A DNA stretch of 64,000 nt. It comes from Liolophura sinensis. Its lineage: Eukaryota > Mollusca > Polyplacophora > Chitonida > Chitonidae. Position numbers and translations under genes: made by a program. The notes under the pieces were generated by a model. It searched no databases and was not told where the DNA came from. It saw only the letters and a program-made list of their open reading frames with translations. Below are positions 1 through 14,000 of the stretch, piece after piece. Every line of letters starts with the position of its first letter. The first letter of the stretch is position 1. The stretch is from assembly GCF_032854445.1 (NCBI RefSeq), contig NC_088295.1, forward strand, positions 71,824,028 to 71,888,027. Reading direction: 5' to 3'.

Positions 1-145
1 ATCAAAGTTTACATGCATTGCTTATGTTTTACACATTATATTTCCAAATAATTCATAGCAATACGATTACCAGTATACCGTTTTGCAAAGAAAAACTGTC
101 TGTACGCAAAACCAAACACACGTTCAGTAGTTGTATGCAACTTAC

Positions 146-237
146 CATATGCTTATGGCATAAACCTCGAAACTGTTTGAATTTTTTCGATATCAACAAA
201 TTTGTTTTGCCAATAGCAGCACGTATCCTTCCATTAG
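146..237 (-). CDS. DLGAP: DLGAP exon 4 as seen here (GKAP domain, part 2)
   Basis: This 92-nt exon has acceptor ttttgtttcag (minus strand) and donor ATATG|gtaag. It completes the split Ala codon from the previous exon and then encodes NGRIRAAIGKTNLLISKKF and KQFRGLCHKHM. This is the most recognisable stretch of the GKAP domain (the family pattern has a helix followed by QFRGLC). It ends in phase 0. The next exon is beyond position 1. Confidence 0.92.
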
Positions 238-3200
238 CTGAAACAAAAGAAGATAACATTTACGGGTACCATAACCATTTCCAATGCCTTTTTACATAAT
301 ATACACTGTTAAAAACTTTGTTTTGTCAAAGTATGTTAAATCTAGTGCTATCTCTCCACAAAGAATTCCTTTCTTTATTTCACCTTATTTACTTCTACAG
401 GAGGATAACTGTGTGCCCAGAGAAAATCACTAACCTTTGCTGCAGGACAAACCTCCTGACCGTTACATTGAAAGCAGCATGTTTATTACTGTACTGGTAC
501 ATCATGCAGCGTGTAAATCAAACCCCCCACCCCCCACCTTGCCATTTCAAATACTGTAAAATACTGTTACCAATATGGTATGCATACTTACCTTATTTTT
601 ATCATTAAATAGCATTTGCTGATCAGTGCAGTAACGTACATATACACGTGCATGTATGTTAAATGACTAAATGAGGTTAAGATCACTTTGGTGGTATTAC
701 AGCCCTATTGTAGTGATGTACGATGTGTGAGAAATCCCCCAGACTCCTTACCTTCCTCTGGTAGAGCAGTCTCCCCCATGTCACCCTTGGCCTGTCCACA
801 CAGCACTAGTAGTCTCTCCTCTTCTGTCTGACACAGGTCCAAGTAGTACTGGCCATCCTGACAACAACAACGTCACAGTTACCCCTTACTGACACAGAAT
901 CATCAGTATATAGCAGTACCCTTGCTGGAAATAATACTCTATCAGGGTCCTACATGGAGCCGGAGAATTAATAATCCCGGCATTACATGTAACTTCAGTT
1001 CAAACTAAATTAAAGGGCCATTAACTTTGTATCAGGACTCAAAACATTGAGAAATTGGATTCTTTTTGGTGCAAGTAATGCCAAGCAAATGCTATGATTC
1101 TAAAATCTGTCTAGAAGTTAACCGTTGGTTACAGAGATGGTAAAGATGCATATAGATAAAATCTATCCATGCAATAGGAACATATATGATTTTATAGGCC
1201 CACCTGTTTTACATATACTGTAAACATAAATTAATGGGAAATATGATTTTGAATTTTTAACAGGATATATCACAGCCCTTTAAAACACTATGGTACCAAG
1301 AGAATTCTTAAAAAATACATTTCATTCGCAAGTACTTAGTAAATACATATACAGATACACATGTAAACATAGTAACTTCTACCATGGTTTTCAAACTGAG
1401 ATCTTCTCTTGGGCAGGTGATGTACAATCTACATAACCCCCTGTACCCTCTTCCCCATCACTCAACCCCAGCCCCGGATTTGACAGGGTTGAGTAGGGTC
1501 AGAGTATGAGGCAGAAGACATCTGTGGCAAACAACTATGTCAGAGTACACAGCCTGCAGATTTATGAATGGTTTTGCCTGGCCGACTTCCAAGTACACAG
1601 TAACTTCCCCTGACAGAAACTGATTACTAGGCTGACCTGATGGATATACACATTGTGGGGTTGGGTAGAATATCACTGTCAGAGTAAAGGTAGATGTACA
1701 TAAGGAAAAAACATCTGTCACTAACTATTTTCTACTCTTACACGTTCTATATGTTTAAAGCACTAAACATACAGTATTAAAGGAAAAGACTTCTAAAAAT
1801 CAAAGTATACATCACTAAACAGACCACACACATGTAAAACTATGCATAAATATACTTTTTTTTTTTTTTTTTTTTACATTTTTGTGAACAGAGTTAAAGG
1901 CATTTGAATTCTAAGGTGGGCTTTATGAACCATAATATCAGAGTTAAGGAACTCTGACGTCACACTAAGTTTGTCCAACTCTAATCACGATGCTGAATGT
2001 TTGAACAGATCGTTTTACCCATGAGAAAAAGATTACTGACATAATGTTGTCAAAAATTCCATTCTTCTAGTGAACATCAGGGAAAAAAACGATAATGTGA
2101 CGTACAATTTCCTAGCTATCATCAGTGCGGCTCATAAAGCCCACCGTAGTATTCGAATATGTGAGGGCCTTTCAACACTCTTTAAATAAATCTGAAGAAA
2201 TAAATGAAAGTATTTTTAGGCATAGATTTCAGCTGTCTGTATGACGAACCTTACTTCATATTTTAGCTTTCTTTCACTTTAACCTATACACCAAAAATAC
2301 AGGTGATTCCTATACATATACATCGATACATCATTTCCCTGCCTTATTTTTTACCACAATGCAAATTACGGAATGCACAATTCCAGTATCAAATCTCTAA
2401 ACTAGCAGACTACCAGAACAGCTTCACTGAAAAGATGAAAGAAATATACAATTAGGCTTTCCAAATCATTGCCTAATTGAATTCTACCTCATTTTCTCCC
2501 TTGTTCAACAAAGTAAATGTACAGTGTATACCCAATAAACCCACATGCATAATATCCACTCTAACCCGGGAAAATCTCTAAATTAGCAAGTCAGTTTCAC
2601 CAAAAAGATAAAAAAAAAATATTCAAAGTATCCTGGCTCATTTCCGTTCACACTCAACACAGCATACATATACATAAGGTAAATTAGCGCAAATTTTGTC
2701 CCTGACTTAAGTTGCACATTTTTCCTGATTGTGATAATTTCATAATTCTACTCATCTTTTAAAGTTTGTTGGTTCAGAACCAAAAGTAATATTTTATGAG
2801 ATTTATTTGACTCTAAAAATGCACCTTTTTATTGTGTATATACAATCTGGTCAGGTGCACAAATTAAACATTGCTCAAACTCACCTTATACACATCTCCT
2901 GTGGGGTAAACACCAGCATGACCATTAGGTATAACACCACTTATCTGTCCATTCACCTGTCCTGCTGGCTTCACCACAGCCAGGTGAGATTTGTTGAAAT
3001 TCACTGGTAAGCTGCCTGTCCTGGTCACATGCGAAGACGGCAGGCTGTCCGGACTGGAGCTGTCTGAGTGCACGGACGACACACTCGCGCCTGGTGACGA
3101 CAAATTGATGTCTTTCCGAGAGGAGTATGAACTATACCTGCCATACCCACTCACAGCACAACTAAGTTTTAAATATGACGGCATTTTGTTCACATCGCGT

Positions 3201-6200
3201 GGAGATATTTCACAGGAATTGGACAATCTTGGCATGTTAGAGCCTCCACTGGAGTGTTTTGACAAGGCACCGTTCTCTAGGCCGACCAGGGGAGCTCCAT
3301 GAGAGAGCTGCATGTCTGTGGGTGGGGGAGAGAACCTCTGGGGTGCAGAATCCCGATATCCCTTTGATGAGGTGTTACTTGGACACAGGTCCAGCAAGTT
3401 GTCCTGACTCAGTATCACCTGTTTAGATCCCGACACAGACGCCTGACCACTGCTATTCAACAAGGCTGGCTCTCCTCCTAGAAAGAATCGAACAGGTACA
3501 TTAGTCATAAATTTACATAGATAATGTACAAGTTGCACAGCTGCCTAATCAAATACCAGTAAACTATCATCTGATGATAATATCTAAATGCTCTGGCACT
3601 GAGTCTCACATATACAGTACATCTACATGTATAACAGTCAAACTATTTACAAACCAGGCCTGCAACATATGTCTGGCAGTACATTTGAATCAATGGATAG
3701 TACCCAACATATAATAAGAACTGTAAACGCTACTGGTATATATGGACATTGTACCAATCCACATTTCTGATTGTACATGTATGTAGCTGTTACATTTGAG
3801 CTCTAAAGTTAACAGGCTCTGCAGTTCTGGTCAATTTAAAGAAGAGAGAGCTTACACATGCATAGGTCCAGGGAACAAACCTACAAAAACTTCAGGGTGT
3901 AATTCTGTCCTACCTAGATACTAGAAAATGTGAACTTTACCATGAAGAGAAAAAAATACAGCAAGTAAATGAGACGACTAAGAAAAACTGCATAGTGGAG
4001 GAAAGTCTACTAGTGAGAGTCCTGTGGGTGTATGAGTAAGGTAAAGGGACTGATCGAAGGCAGCTGGCAGGCTGTCTGTCAACAAAAACTACCACCAGTA
4101 CGGTTAGCTGGTTAAAATAGAACTGGGAGTTGAAACAGCTGGAGATTGGAATTGCTACAGAGTTTTCTACATTCTCTTGGGTTTTATAAAGCAGTAAACT
4201 ACAGATGCACTACAGCAGATGAAATCTCTGGCAGTAAATAACTAAACATCTCTATGTTGTTTTAACAGATGAGAAACTTCCTCATACATTTACATTACAT
4301 GTATTTCCAGTGGTGTGATAATAATTTATACACAAATTCATACGGAGTTGCTACCTGTGAGTTTAAAAAAATAGCACACTGTGACATACATGTTGTGTTG
4401 TTCATATATTTCGTTTTCTCCCCTTAGAATGTAGATTCTCTACAAATTACATTGGCATTGCTGGAGCTGGTTTTTATTTTCATCTATAAATATATGTACC
4501 AGGCGCAATCTCATCAACATCCAGCTGTGTACTGGATTGGAATCTGTGTACTTGAATCTGCTGGATTAAATCCAAATCATATGATACATGTACACCCTAT
4601 CTAGAATATAAGAGGTAAGGTATAGGAGGACAGAAGTGATATTCCTGTGGAAGAATAATGAAAGTAACACATCTGGAAAAGCTGGCAATAAATAACCATC
4701 AATGCACATGCGACATACCATGATGTTGGCACCTCTATTCTGACAAACTCAACATGTATCCAACAGAACTCCACAGACCTAAAATATATGTCTACTTGAA
4801 TCAGAGGTACATAAGATACTGGCTTGGACTGGTCCTCTACCCCATACACATCAAACAAGAAGCCAGTCTGTATTACATGTGTAACCAGACCCTGACATAT
4901 ATGAGGAGGCTACTTGTACATAGTGTATTAGAGGCAGGTGAAAGTCAAACTACATGAATGTGTGGTATGTGAAGAAATTCAGCTGTTAGATCAAAGGCAC
5001 AGCTGGATCCTCACTGGACAGATCGTCCCACTGAGTACAGACAGCTTACATGCACACTTTATTATTTAACTATATCAGCTCCTACTGTGGCTCTGTAACA
5101 ACCAAGCACCTGCAATATTTACACTCAACTGTCTACACTTGATCTGTCATATTCATCTTAGTCATCCAAATATAAGGTACAGATCCAGATTCTTATGTCA
5201 TACAGTTCATCAGTTTTTCATCTTCACTGCTCCAATGCCAGGTCAGCACAAACAAAACACACCACCAAATTAATTTGTGTCTTTGCCTTTACTCAGTACA
5301 GTGATTCACTGTGGGACCGGCATACATAACCAGGCCTTTAGGACTGGAGGAAAAACTTAAAGCCCCATTCAATCCAACTTGTGTTCTGAAGATAGCGTCT
5401 GTTATTTACATGTGAAGTTTGTCAGTCCCCACTTAGTTTGTACCTGACTGGATGGGATGTTATACCTGTCCTTGTCATCCTGCTTATTTGGTCATTCTGT
5501 TTGCTGTGTACATTTACTGGAGTGATGTGCATAAACAGTGTAGTTCCTGCATGTCGTGAAGGAGTGACCAGAAACAGGTTTAGGTTCATTACCATGTAAT
5601 ACCTGGCTCCACAGAAAAAGACACAACATTAGAACACCCACAATTAATTAATAACAGGTTAGTCTACATCATTCATCACCCTCGCAATGAGTTTTCTTAC
5701 TTGTTTCATCTGTAAAACTTTCACGTAAACATTGGTGGCATAAAATACATGCATCTAAAGCATGTTACCTTTGTTTTGTTTTGTTTTTTTTTTGGTCAGA
5801 GGTGCTGTGTTTCTAGCCTCAGGCATTTTGTGTGAACTAGGGATGAACCTGGCCTATCCAGAGAGTAGTCTCACAAAGAAAACAATTCAATACATTCCAC
5901 ATGTAACATGTATAAGCCCCTACGTCCTTTCATACACATTATATACACGTATGTGTCCATAAAACGCATGAAACCTAGACATACATGTAAATACCATCGT
6001 TTCCTTATCAAATTTCAGAGAAATCTAGTACTGCTGGTCATACTAAGTAGTAACAAGCTATGTGTATATGTATGTATGCTCTAAGTCCCTAATAAGGAAA
6101 TCGGAAAGGATACCACGTGGAACAATACTGTGCGTTTGTATCTACTTGTACACAGTATCTGTATGTCTGTAACTTAAGCTGGCCAGATGATGTATGGCAG

Positions 6201-9200
6201 CTGAGCAAGCTCACACTAAATGTCACCAGTGTTCTCTACACCTGGTCGATCTGAAGTCAGAAAGCACTTTAACATTCACTCTGCACACCCACATTTCAGG
6301 ACAATTCAGTCTTAATAATTACACCAATATCTCATGAAACAGAAACAAAATGTACGATATATGCTAAATTAATCCACAGTCAGTAAATTAATTTCTAATT
6401 TACTTGGGGCACAATATCGTCATATGGCACCTGTACAGAAAGTCATTAATGTTGAATAAGGTATAATATTCCTGCATACTTCCCAAGCAACCATCCATAG
6501 ACCTGTCACACGTGACCTGTTATTTATATACCCACACTATGGTATGGTACATTATACAATACAAAACACAGATGTGCCTGTCTATCAAGCTGTTACCATG
6601 TGGCAGGCAGGAAGACCCATTAGGTGAACTAACTTAGCCCTGTGAGAGGCTTCTTTACCTGCTCAGTCTACTTTGACATTCTGCTATCAGTGAGTCATCC
6701 CACAATACCTACTCACCTGTGCTCCAACACAGATGCGCTCAGGTGAAAACTGATAACACAAGTACGTCAGACTGCTTTATCCACAACAGAGTCCAGCCTC
6801 TGGATCAATACCTAATATCCTTGGGGAGTGGAAGACATCCCTACTAGTCTGGTATATCAGCCAATTACTGCTCAGAACACCCACACTACAAAACATCTCC
6901 AACAAGAACACTTCAATACAGCATAGGTGAAATTTTACTTAATAATTCACAACCAAGCCACAAACTACAACTCTCTGTAAATCAAAATCACATGATTTAG
7001 TCCCTAAAAGTGAAACAAAATAGTTCTGCTTTGTACCACTCTGGAACACTAAAGTAAAAGCTCTTTCATTATTTGTTTTCAGAAATACCATGTCCTGATA
7101 TGGACAAAAGCTACATGTAGTACCCTACAGTACATGGTGATAATATACAAAGAATACACCTGTGGTTATATTTACCCTCATATGACACTCCCGATGACAT
7201 CTCACTGACCCAGAACACAGTTCTGATGACTGAACATCAAACACCCTATCAACCCTATTAGACTCCACAGAACTGACAACACAGCTTTAAAATGGGTACT
7301 GTGCGCAGAAAACAGTACAGGTGTCTAGGGTACCTCACTGGCCAGTTATAACACTCAAGAGAACAGGTTATCCCAGACAAAACTAAATCTAGCTCACTCA
7401 AAAAACATTTACAAGTTAATGCGATGACAAAGAAGCAGGACTTCAGCGTTCCTAGCCGATCTTCCTCACTGTTGGTGCCTACATCAGTTGTCTTGTCCTG
7501 AACAAATGTCTCTCCCTTGTTTAGCCTTTACAATAATTATAGCCTGTCAGCTTCTTCTCCCTGAACATACACAGACCTTTGTTTTCTGATGCCTTCAGAC
7601 AATGGCTGAGATTGTCACTGGGACCCAGACAGGGCTGTGGGGACAAGTTTGGGGTTTGGATAACCTTTCCCTGGGACATGTAGCCACATGCAGATGTGAC
7701 AGTGGGCTGGGACAGTGCTGACAGTTCTAATATGCAAGTGTGACAAGACTGGAACACTGGAGCTTCACATTAAACATGCGCAAGGCTTTAACAATATAAA
7801 CTTAACAAGGCTAAGAGGAGACTCCCAGGGTGTGACTTTCCAGTGTACAAAAGGCAAGTATTTTATAGGATGACAGAACACTTTAAACAGAGCCTCATAC
7901 CAGCTATAATCACTGATAAAATTAACATCTCCAACATGCTTGAATGCCACTACCACAAAAGTAGACTGTTTTAAACTCCAAGAAACTTTCAGAGTTCGAA
8001 AAAAGTGCTGCCAACATTGGAAAGAAGTTGACAACTTGAAATAAGCAAAAATTTCTTTTTGTCAGCAAATACTGCAATCCTTAGAAAGAAACTGACAAAT
8101 AAGCAATGTCCTGTAATTTCTCACTGAACTTAGATTCATGTACAAACAACTTAAAGCCAAAACACTGCAGTGCTTTCTGTAGAGCAGTAACCTAGCAAGC
8201 ACCCTGGAATTCCTGTGTCATCAAAATTTAATCATTTGTAATAGTTTCTTTTTCTCGCCCTTGCATGCAGGAGTTATCAACATAAAGACGATAGATAAGA
8301 ACATCAAACAGCACAGCCTACTGAAGGTTATAATCAGTACATGTAATTCTATCTAATAATGATACTGTTATACAGAAGCTAAGATTCTTGAACCAATTCA
8401 TACATTTCAATGAAACATAACCACATGGCTCAGGAATTACTATATACTTACACTATGAATCACACATAAACCAGTCAGTGGCATCCAAAACATCTGAGTG
8501 CAGAATAGTCAGCTTACTGAGCTACATGTACCTCACTTAGCCAAACACCAGCACGACCTTGATACCCACAGCCTGATTACCTCAGAACACCCCAACATGT
8601 GTGACATGGCACTGGGACATGAGGAGAAATAGTTACTGTAGCACTGCTTAAATCACGATCCCCTTACCTCAAGCTTCCTGTCCTCGAGATTTCACCCACA
8701 AGGGACAGACATATCACAGCTTTACTTAATCATAAACAGTTGTTCAAAAACATATCAGCTTTCTTTGAAATCATATGTGCTGAATTTTCCCATGGTGTAA
8801 CCACATGTTGGGTATCTACTTAACTTGTAGTATAGACGTTAATGTACCAGGCTCTCCAGCTGGGCAACAAAAAACTACATGTGAATTGCCTGAAAACCAC
8901 TTCTGTTTCTCAGCATAACATGTACATGTGTAATGTTTCAAGCTGTTAGATCCAGTAAGCAGACACCGATATTCACAAAAACAAATTTTTCACATTTTAA
9001 AGGCCATGTATACAAAGAAAAATACAACATGTGTTGGTCACTTTACACATTTCAGCCTTAACTTAAAATAAAACGATGGTTACACTTGGATGGAAATGTC
9101 ATACTGTTATGGATCCCAGATGAAAGCTATCAACACAATAATTACCACCCTTAATATATGATATATAACCTCACTTAACCTCAGTGATCTTCTAGTGTTT

Positions 9201-11032
9201 GAGATAACACTGGACATGCAGTACATGTTGTCAGCTTTGATTAACAGGTTCTAGAGAGCATAAGGCCAAAACCCCAACTTCACACAGAAATGGTGAACTT
9301 ATACACCGTACACATACTGTAACCAGGGTTGTCTCTATCATATCTGTGCTATAAGTGAACAAAATGAAGACTAGAATACATGTAGTACATACACGTACAT
9401 CTATAAAGGAAGTCACACCGACTGAATGAAAGTCATAACTACATGTACATTTGTATCTCACCTGGAATATTTTATATACAGGGAATAGAAAAGCACAAAT
9501 CTGTAAAATGGTGCTCCAGGTGCATTCTACATTATGGCCACACTTCCCAATACATGTGTACCCTGTCACATCTAAATTACAAGCTAACTGCCCAGCCCAG
9601 CCCAGCCTACCCAGTGACTTGACTACACACTGGTATGTGCCAAGTTCTTGGGTAAACCATGCACACAGGACATTGTAGACTGGACAAGAGAAGGATTACC
9701 ATTTTGGTCAGCAGTCAGAGAATGGCCTCCACACAATAGAAATCATTTTACCTGGGGAGGGGGGACTGAGCAAGGACAAAGCTGTGGTCAAAACTGTTCA
9801 AGATCAGACATGATCTATCTGACCACTGTCCAGTCAAACTGTTAGAATGGCCTTGGGGTCTAGTGAGCCAGCATTTCCATCACAATGTGAGTTGGGTGGT
9901 CAACTTTGACAGGGACACTTAAGACACGGACAGTCACAATAAAGATAGTGAAAAGAGATAATTGAATCTAAACTGGCCATTCGGTTGTGGACTTGTTTGT
10001 CACAACCGATTCCCACTGTTACTATTCCATTCAATTTTACCTCAATAGTTGTAATTTCCAGCATATTTACATGTATGTACAAATGTATATCAGAACATTG
10101 TGGGATGCTGACTTCTAGCAGAGCTTACTCAAAAAACACCATAAGTCATAAACAAAAGTGCACATCTTATATCTTGAAAGTTTACTTGGAAATGAAACTC
10201 ACATATAGACAAATACATGTACATTTGTCATTTATATATTTGACTGGTGTTTTCAGCCGACTCAAGAAATATTCCTCACCTTGAAGGTACTACATCAAAT
10301 TTTCACACTATATGTACTAACATATACACTTGTCAAGTATTCAACCAGTAAAAACATAACATTAAAGGTACAACTGTATACTTACATGTGCGTACACAAC
10401 ACAAAAATGTGTATCCTGATGAAGGAAGTCCCTTACATGTCCTCTTCCTGAACTGATACCAGGATATATACCCAAATAAAGATGTTTAGTAATATGCATG
10501 CATGCATGGTACGGTCTTGTCAGATAGCTAACTTACACAGGCTCCTGCCTGGGCTGGTGAAAACCAAACACAACCACCAACAAGTATTCACCAACACAGA
10601 TCTGTCTTCACAAGGATCTTGACTCACACTAGTCATCTGAGGTCAAGCAGAGGAATGTGGCAATAACAATAACACTGCCCACTGCCACATACATGTGTGA
10701 GCAGACCCCAGCCCACACTTACAGCCACTATGTAATCTAGGTGATCTAGGATCTGAGTCATCCATCCACACAGCTGCTCCTGATTCTCACACACTGGCTT
10801 TTCTCTACCCCCAACACTACTAAACACATCAGATCACCCACAGTCCCTAATCGGGCAATTTTAGCTACATTGAGTGCTTTCCAATGGACTATGTAACATG
10901 CATGAATAACAATACCCTTGCCACAGAAATGAAATGGGAGTAGATCTATATTCCTCACCTTGAAGGTACTACATCAAATTTTCACACTATATGTATTAAC
11001 ATATACAATAAGTTTTATACAGCAATGCTTTT

Positions 11033-11070
<38 letters not shown>

Positions 11071-14000
11071 CGCTGACATTTTTTTTCCAGGATTATTGTA
11101 TATGTGTACCTTCAATCCACCAGGCACCTCGTATGAATGATCCTCCTTTATCAACCCACATTGAGGACATGGTTACCCAGTCATTCACATACATAAATGT
11201 ATTACCTACACGTACAATACAATATCAGTTCACAGCCATGTATACAGTCAGCAGACAACCTTGGAAATAAATCAGAGCTATGACAGATCAGAAAATGAGC
11301 CCCAATATTGGCTCACCCTGGCCTCACACAATCATATACCCATGATACACATTAACAGATACACATACTGAGATTGTACCTTACCTGTTCATCTAACTTG
11401 ACCAGGTTAATAGACAAATCTATCTTCATCTTCCTACTTACATGTATATACAGGTACACAGTATGAAAATTGTGGTACAGTATATATGTGTTCAGGTATG
11501 ACACATGTACATGTATTAACCTCAATCAAGTTTGTTCAAACAGAACATCATCCGAGCAATCCTTATACTAAGGGTATAGACTGCAGGCAGAGGTGTGCCA
11601 TGGAGATTAAGCCATGCTACAACTGCCAGTTACCTCAATATTCTGTTATATTTAGCCTCATCAATACTATGACTCAACTCCAGGTTCATCAATACCCAAT
11701 CTGACAGCTGCACTAACCCCATTACAGTCACAACCCCCAGCTATAGATAAGACAGGCACCATCATCAGCACCAGCCTCATCACCTTCCACTGCATCCACA
11801 TCACTGTATCACTACAAACCGTGATCCTATTTCACACACAATACACATGTACCTGACTCACATCCAGCATGGCTGAATTTGTTAAGTATTTTCTGTCTCT
11901 GAAGTAACACTGAAGTAGACTCACATTTTGAATGGTTGTGAGTGTTTAATACTATTTAGAGTCAAATACTCTCTCCTTTCAACAACACCACACACTTAAC
12001 ACATCCCAAATGTTGCAATGTCCACACCCTTTTAGGCTAATTGAGGATATTTCATCTCCTTAATGTAAACACATAAACACTGTGGCCACCCTAATGTTAA
12101 GTAAGTATCAGATTTCCTGGGCTAAGCCTCTTGAGCTTTAATGAGACTGTTCACTGGCCATGGTGCATGGTTTGTGTCTAGCCTTTAGATTGTACCTCAC
12201 GCTATCACTGGACATTAACACATGTCTGTATGGACCAGGGAGGCTGTTAAATCAATCCCTCCACTGGGCCCCACTAGCCCTGGTTTACTGCCACAGATCA
12301 AGTACAAGTAGATTCTGTGAGGACACAGCTACTGGTCAGCCACCGGCATCTTTCCACTCCATGTCTGCATAAGGGTACCTAATCATTTACATGTGTCAGT
12401 GACCAAGCCTACAATATCAGGGCCAATCATCTATTCATCCAGAGAATGACGATAAAACAATACATGTACATGTACAATAGACTTACTGTTTAACTTGGCA
12501 GAACCAGTGATTCCAATCATTGTACCAGCTCAATATAAGGTATGCTACAACCACAAGTGAAGAGAGCTCAATACATGTCCATGCCACTGAGAATGTGCAT
12601 GCCTTCATTCAGAAGATTCCTTCATTCATTCATTCAGCAGCTACGACATGTCAGAGGCGCATGGTGGCTGAGGAGACTACTGTCTGTCTTCATGCAGAAC
12701 TATCCACATCAGCACATTCCTGGAGACCCAGCATGTGACCTACTCCACACCTCTCACTGTCAGCAGTAGCACATGACACATGCTGCCGGCAGCTTCCGCA
12801 GGCCACCCCTCTGGACCCTCTGACGGTCAAACAGCAAGGGGTTTCTACTGTATGACCTAAGACATAATGACCAGGTCAAATGCCTAAACACTACAGCTAC
12901 TGTATGATCAGTATGAGGGTGGACCCTGGGCTTGATAGCAAGAACATGAATAAATACTGACTAATAAGCTAATGTTAACAACTTGCTCCACACAATCACC
13001 ACACTATACAAGTACATACAAATGTGTGTCATGACCATACCCTCATTCCTCAGCCTCTTCCCATATGAATTAGCACATGATTTATGCACCTGTCTAATTA
13101 GATTTTGAAAACAACACTACACTGGTTGGGTTGGCCAATTTCAGGGCTTAAGAGCAAGTATAATTTTCTCAATCCACTCAGATTAATGCATTCAGAATAT
13201 GCTTGAATAAATATCTTGAAAACATGCGAAAATGTTGAAAAATTACACTAAACATATAATATTTTCTCCATGTCACGAATATTTTTGTCTTTTTTATCCT
13301 TCTACATATGATCATGTACATGTACGTCCATGTAACTGTACCCAACATAACACTGCTGGTGTACATGTACGTCCAGGTAACTGTACCCAACATAACACTG
13401 CCTGTGTACATGTACGTCCATGTAACTGTACCCAACATAACACTGCCTGTGTACATGTACGTCCATGTAACTGTACCCAACATAACACTGCTGGTGTACA
13501 TGTACGTCCAGGTAACTGTACCCAACCTAACACTGCCTGTGTACATGTACGTCCATGTAACTGTACCCAACATAACACAGCCTGTGTACATGTACGTCCA
13601 TGTAACTGTACCCAACATAACACTGCTGGTGTACATGTACGTCCATGTAACTGTACCCAACCTAACACTGCCTGTGTACATGTACGTCCATGTACATGTA
13701 CCCAACATAACACTGCTATGTCATATTCACATGTTGCAAGAATGAAGATGAAAATTAAATCCTTGGCAAACAGAACAGAAACAGGCTACTTGATGACTTA
13801 TCCATTTAAACCTACCAACCTGCTATATGAACTGATCACAACCCCAGCTTCAGATAGGAAATGACATGTGATTTGTCTCTTGTCTACCAGTTTGATCAGC
13901 CACACCCTGACCACTAAGTCACATACAACTGAACAGCAAACGGAGAGAGCACATGAATAATACAATGAGCTAAGTCAATTGTTCTGCACAAACGATATGT

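Larger units (their letters stand above)
858..2884 (-). other. DLGAP intron with two short inverted-repeat elements
   Basis: This intron holds two MITE-like segments (1009-1284 and 1890-2181, listed separately) and a poly(T) run at about 1856-1875. An 87-codon open frame at 1458-1721 (minus) has no splice support and is taken as chance. Confidence 0.6.

Noticed and set aside
13178..13864. Long overlapping open frames on both strands with repetitive peptides
   Set aside because: They are produced by a stop-free 45-bp minisatellite inside the DLGAP intron. Four frames are open at once, which real coding repeats rarely show.
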